From the NCBI GenBank assembly GCA_035540955.1, contig DATLFP010000042.1, positions 1-6,407 of the forward strand: 6,407 nucleotides of DNA, given 5' to 3'. Positions 5,913-6,407 of the stretch are shown here, piece after piece (the first letter of the stretch is position 1; each line of letters begins with the position of its first letter). A program made the translations under genes and the position numbers. The notes under the pieces were generated by a model. That model was not told the DNA's origin. It did not search any database and was given only the letters and a program-made list of their open reading frames with translations. Origin of the DNA: DATLFP01 sp035540955 (lineage in GTDB: Bacteria; Actinomycetota; Acidimicrobiia; Acidimicrobiales; CADCSY01).

Positions 5913-5922
5913 CCTCGACGTC

Positions 5923-5967
5923 CAGGTCGCGATTGCGTGCCGCCTGACGGCACCCAATCGCGACCTG
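5923..5967. repeat. 45-nt near-perfect palindrome, terminator or dispersed element
   Basis: CAGGTCGCGATTG (5923-5935) pairs perfectly with CAATCGCGACCTG (5955-5967). After a single C-C mismatch, GTGCCG (5937-5942) pairs with CGGCAC (5948-5953) around the five-base loop CCTGA. That gives 19 base pairs in all. It starts 10 bp after the sigma stop and ends 18 bp before the P450 start. It is well placed to end sigma transcription, though it lacks a T-tract. Its symmetry and length would also suit a dispersed palindromic repeat. Confidence 0.8.
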
Positions 5968-5985
5968 AACGCTAGAAATGGCGGC

Positions 5986-6407
5986 GTGGAGCTGAACCCC
6001 TTCTCCTACGAGTTCCACGCCGACCCGTACCCGACGTACCGGTGGCTGCGGGACAACGCGCCCTGTTACCGCAACGAGGCGCTCGGGTTCTGGGCGCTGA
6101 CACGGTATGCCGACGTGCTCGACGCGTCCCGGGACTGGGAGACGTTCAGCTCGGCCGACGGCCCCATGATCGAGAAGATGAGCGACGACCATCGGTTCCT
6201 TCCGATGCTGATCAACCTCGACCCACCCCGCCACGACGAGCTGCGCAGCCTGGTGAGCCGGGTGTTCACACCCCGGCGGGTCGCCGCCCTCGAGGCCGAG
6301 GCCCGCCGCATCGCGGCCCAGTACCTCGACCGCCTGGCCGCGGCCGGCGGCGGCGACTTCGTCACCGAGTTCTCGGCCCTGCTGCCGATGGACATGATCT
6401 TCGCGCT
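5986..6407 (+). CDS. Cytochrome P450 (N-terminal part; runs off right edge)
   Basis: 140 codons from GTG 5986, open at the right edge. The start gives VELNPFSYEFHADPYPTYRWLRDNAP, the typical opening of soluble bacterial P450s. The nearby ATG at 5978 is out of frame and stops after five codons. GFWALTRYADVLDASRDWETFSS (about 34-56) is the B-helix region. INLDPPRHDELRSLVSRVFTPRRVAALE (about 76-103) is the C-helix, with His83 and Arg87 in the HxxxR pattern that contacts the haem propionates. The I-helix, ExxR and haem-Cys motifs lie beyond the window, so activity and subfamily cannot be judged. Members insert oxygen into substrates such as fatty acids, sterols or terpenoids using ferredoxin partners; none is encoded nearby. 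No good Shine-Dalgarno is seen; AT-rich TAGAAAT (5973-5979) just upstream could be a -10 for a leaderless mRNA. Confidence 0.93.
   Translation, partial: MELNPFSYEFHADPYPTYRWLRDNAPCYRNEALGFWALTRYADVLDASRDWETFSSADGPMIEKMSDDHRFLPMLINLDPPRHDELRSLVSRVFTPRRVAALEAEARRIAAQYLDRLAAAGGGDFVTEFSALLPMDMIFA

Noticed and set aside
4905..5957. Minus-strand open frame of 350 codons opposite the sigma gene
   Set aside because: Antisense to a full sigma-70 gene with all conserved regions; its composition is the usual shadow of GC-biased codons.

Overview
The window comes from a high-GC bacterium. Every gene shows strong G/C bias at third codon positions, and five of the seven genes start with GTG or TTG. This, the HrdB/SigB-like sigma factor, the small LysM-M23 peptidase with paired cysteines and the DUF6807-cupin-oxidoreductase cluster suggest an actinobacterium, perhaps class Acidimicrobiia. 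That placement is inferred from protein style, not from a marker gene.

Layout. Positions 1-2936 (minus strand) hold a tight four-gene operon. In transcription order it encodes a Gfo/Idh/MocA-type NAD(P)-dependent oxidoreductase, a DUF6807 (PmoA-like) protein, a cupin protein, and a protein of unknown function that runs off the left edge. Gaps are 36 bp, 7 bp and a TGATG stop/start overlap. A 20-bp tandem duplication sits exactly at the oxidoreductase stop codon. Positions 2986-3771 (plus) encode a secreted peptidase with two LysM repeats and an M23 domain, divergent from the operon. Positions 3820-4809 (minus) encode a CorA-type divalent metal transporter, convergent with the peptidase gene. 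Positions 4810-4961 form a 152-bp divergent regulatory region with several inverted repeats. Positions 4962-5912 (plus) encode a group 2-like sigma-70 factor. Positions 5923-5967 form a near-perfect 45-nt palindrome, and 5986 to the right edge (plus) holds the first 140 codons of a cytochrome P450.

How the genes work together. The minus-strand operon looks like a catabolic or modifying unit for a carbohydrate-like substrate: redox chemistry by the oxidoreductase, with DUF6807, cupin and possible alpha/alpha-barrel proteins as accessory or catalytic steps. The substrate cannot be read from the sequence. The LysM-M23 peptidase (wall remodelling), CorA (Mg2+/Co2+ transport) and sigma factor look like independent single-gene units. 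The P450 has no visible partner inside the window.

I did not find a clearly new defence or mobile system. The points most worth following are the unknown protein at the left end and its operon, the structured corA leader with a buried ribosome-binding site, the 45-nt palindrome, and the stop-codon duplication. No RNA genes, CRISPR arrays or insertion sequences are visible, and no gene-free stretch exceeds about 150 bases.
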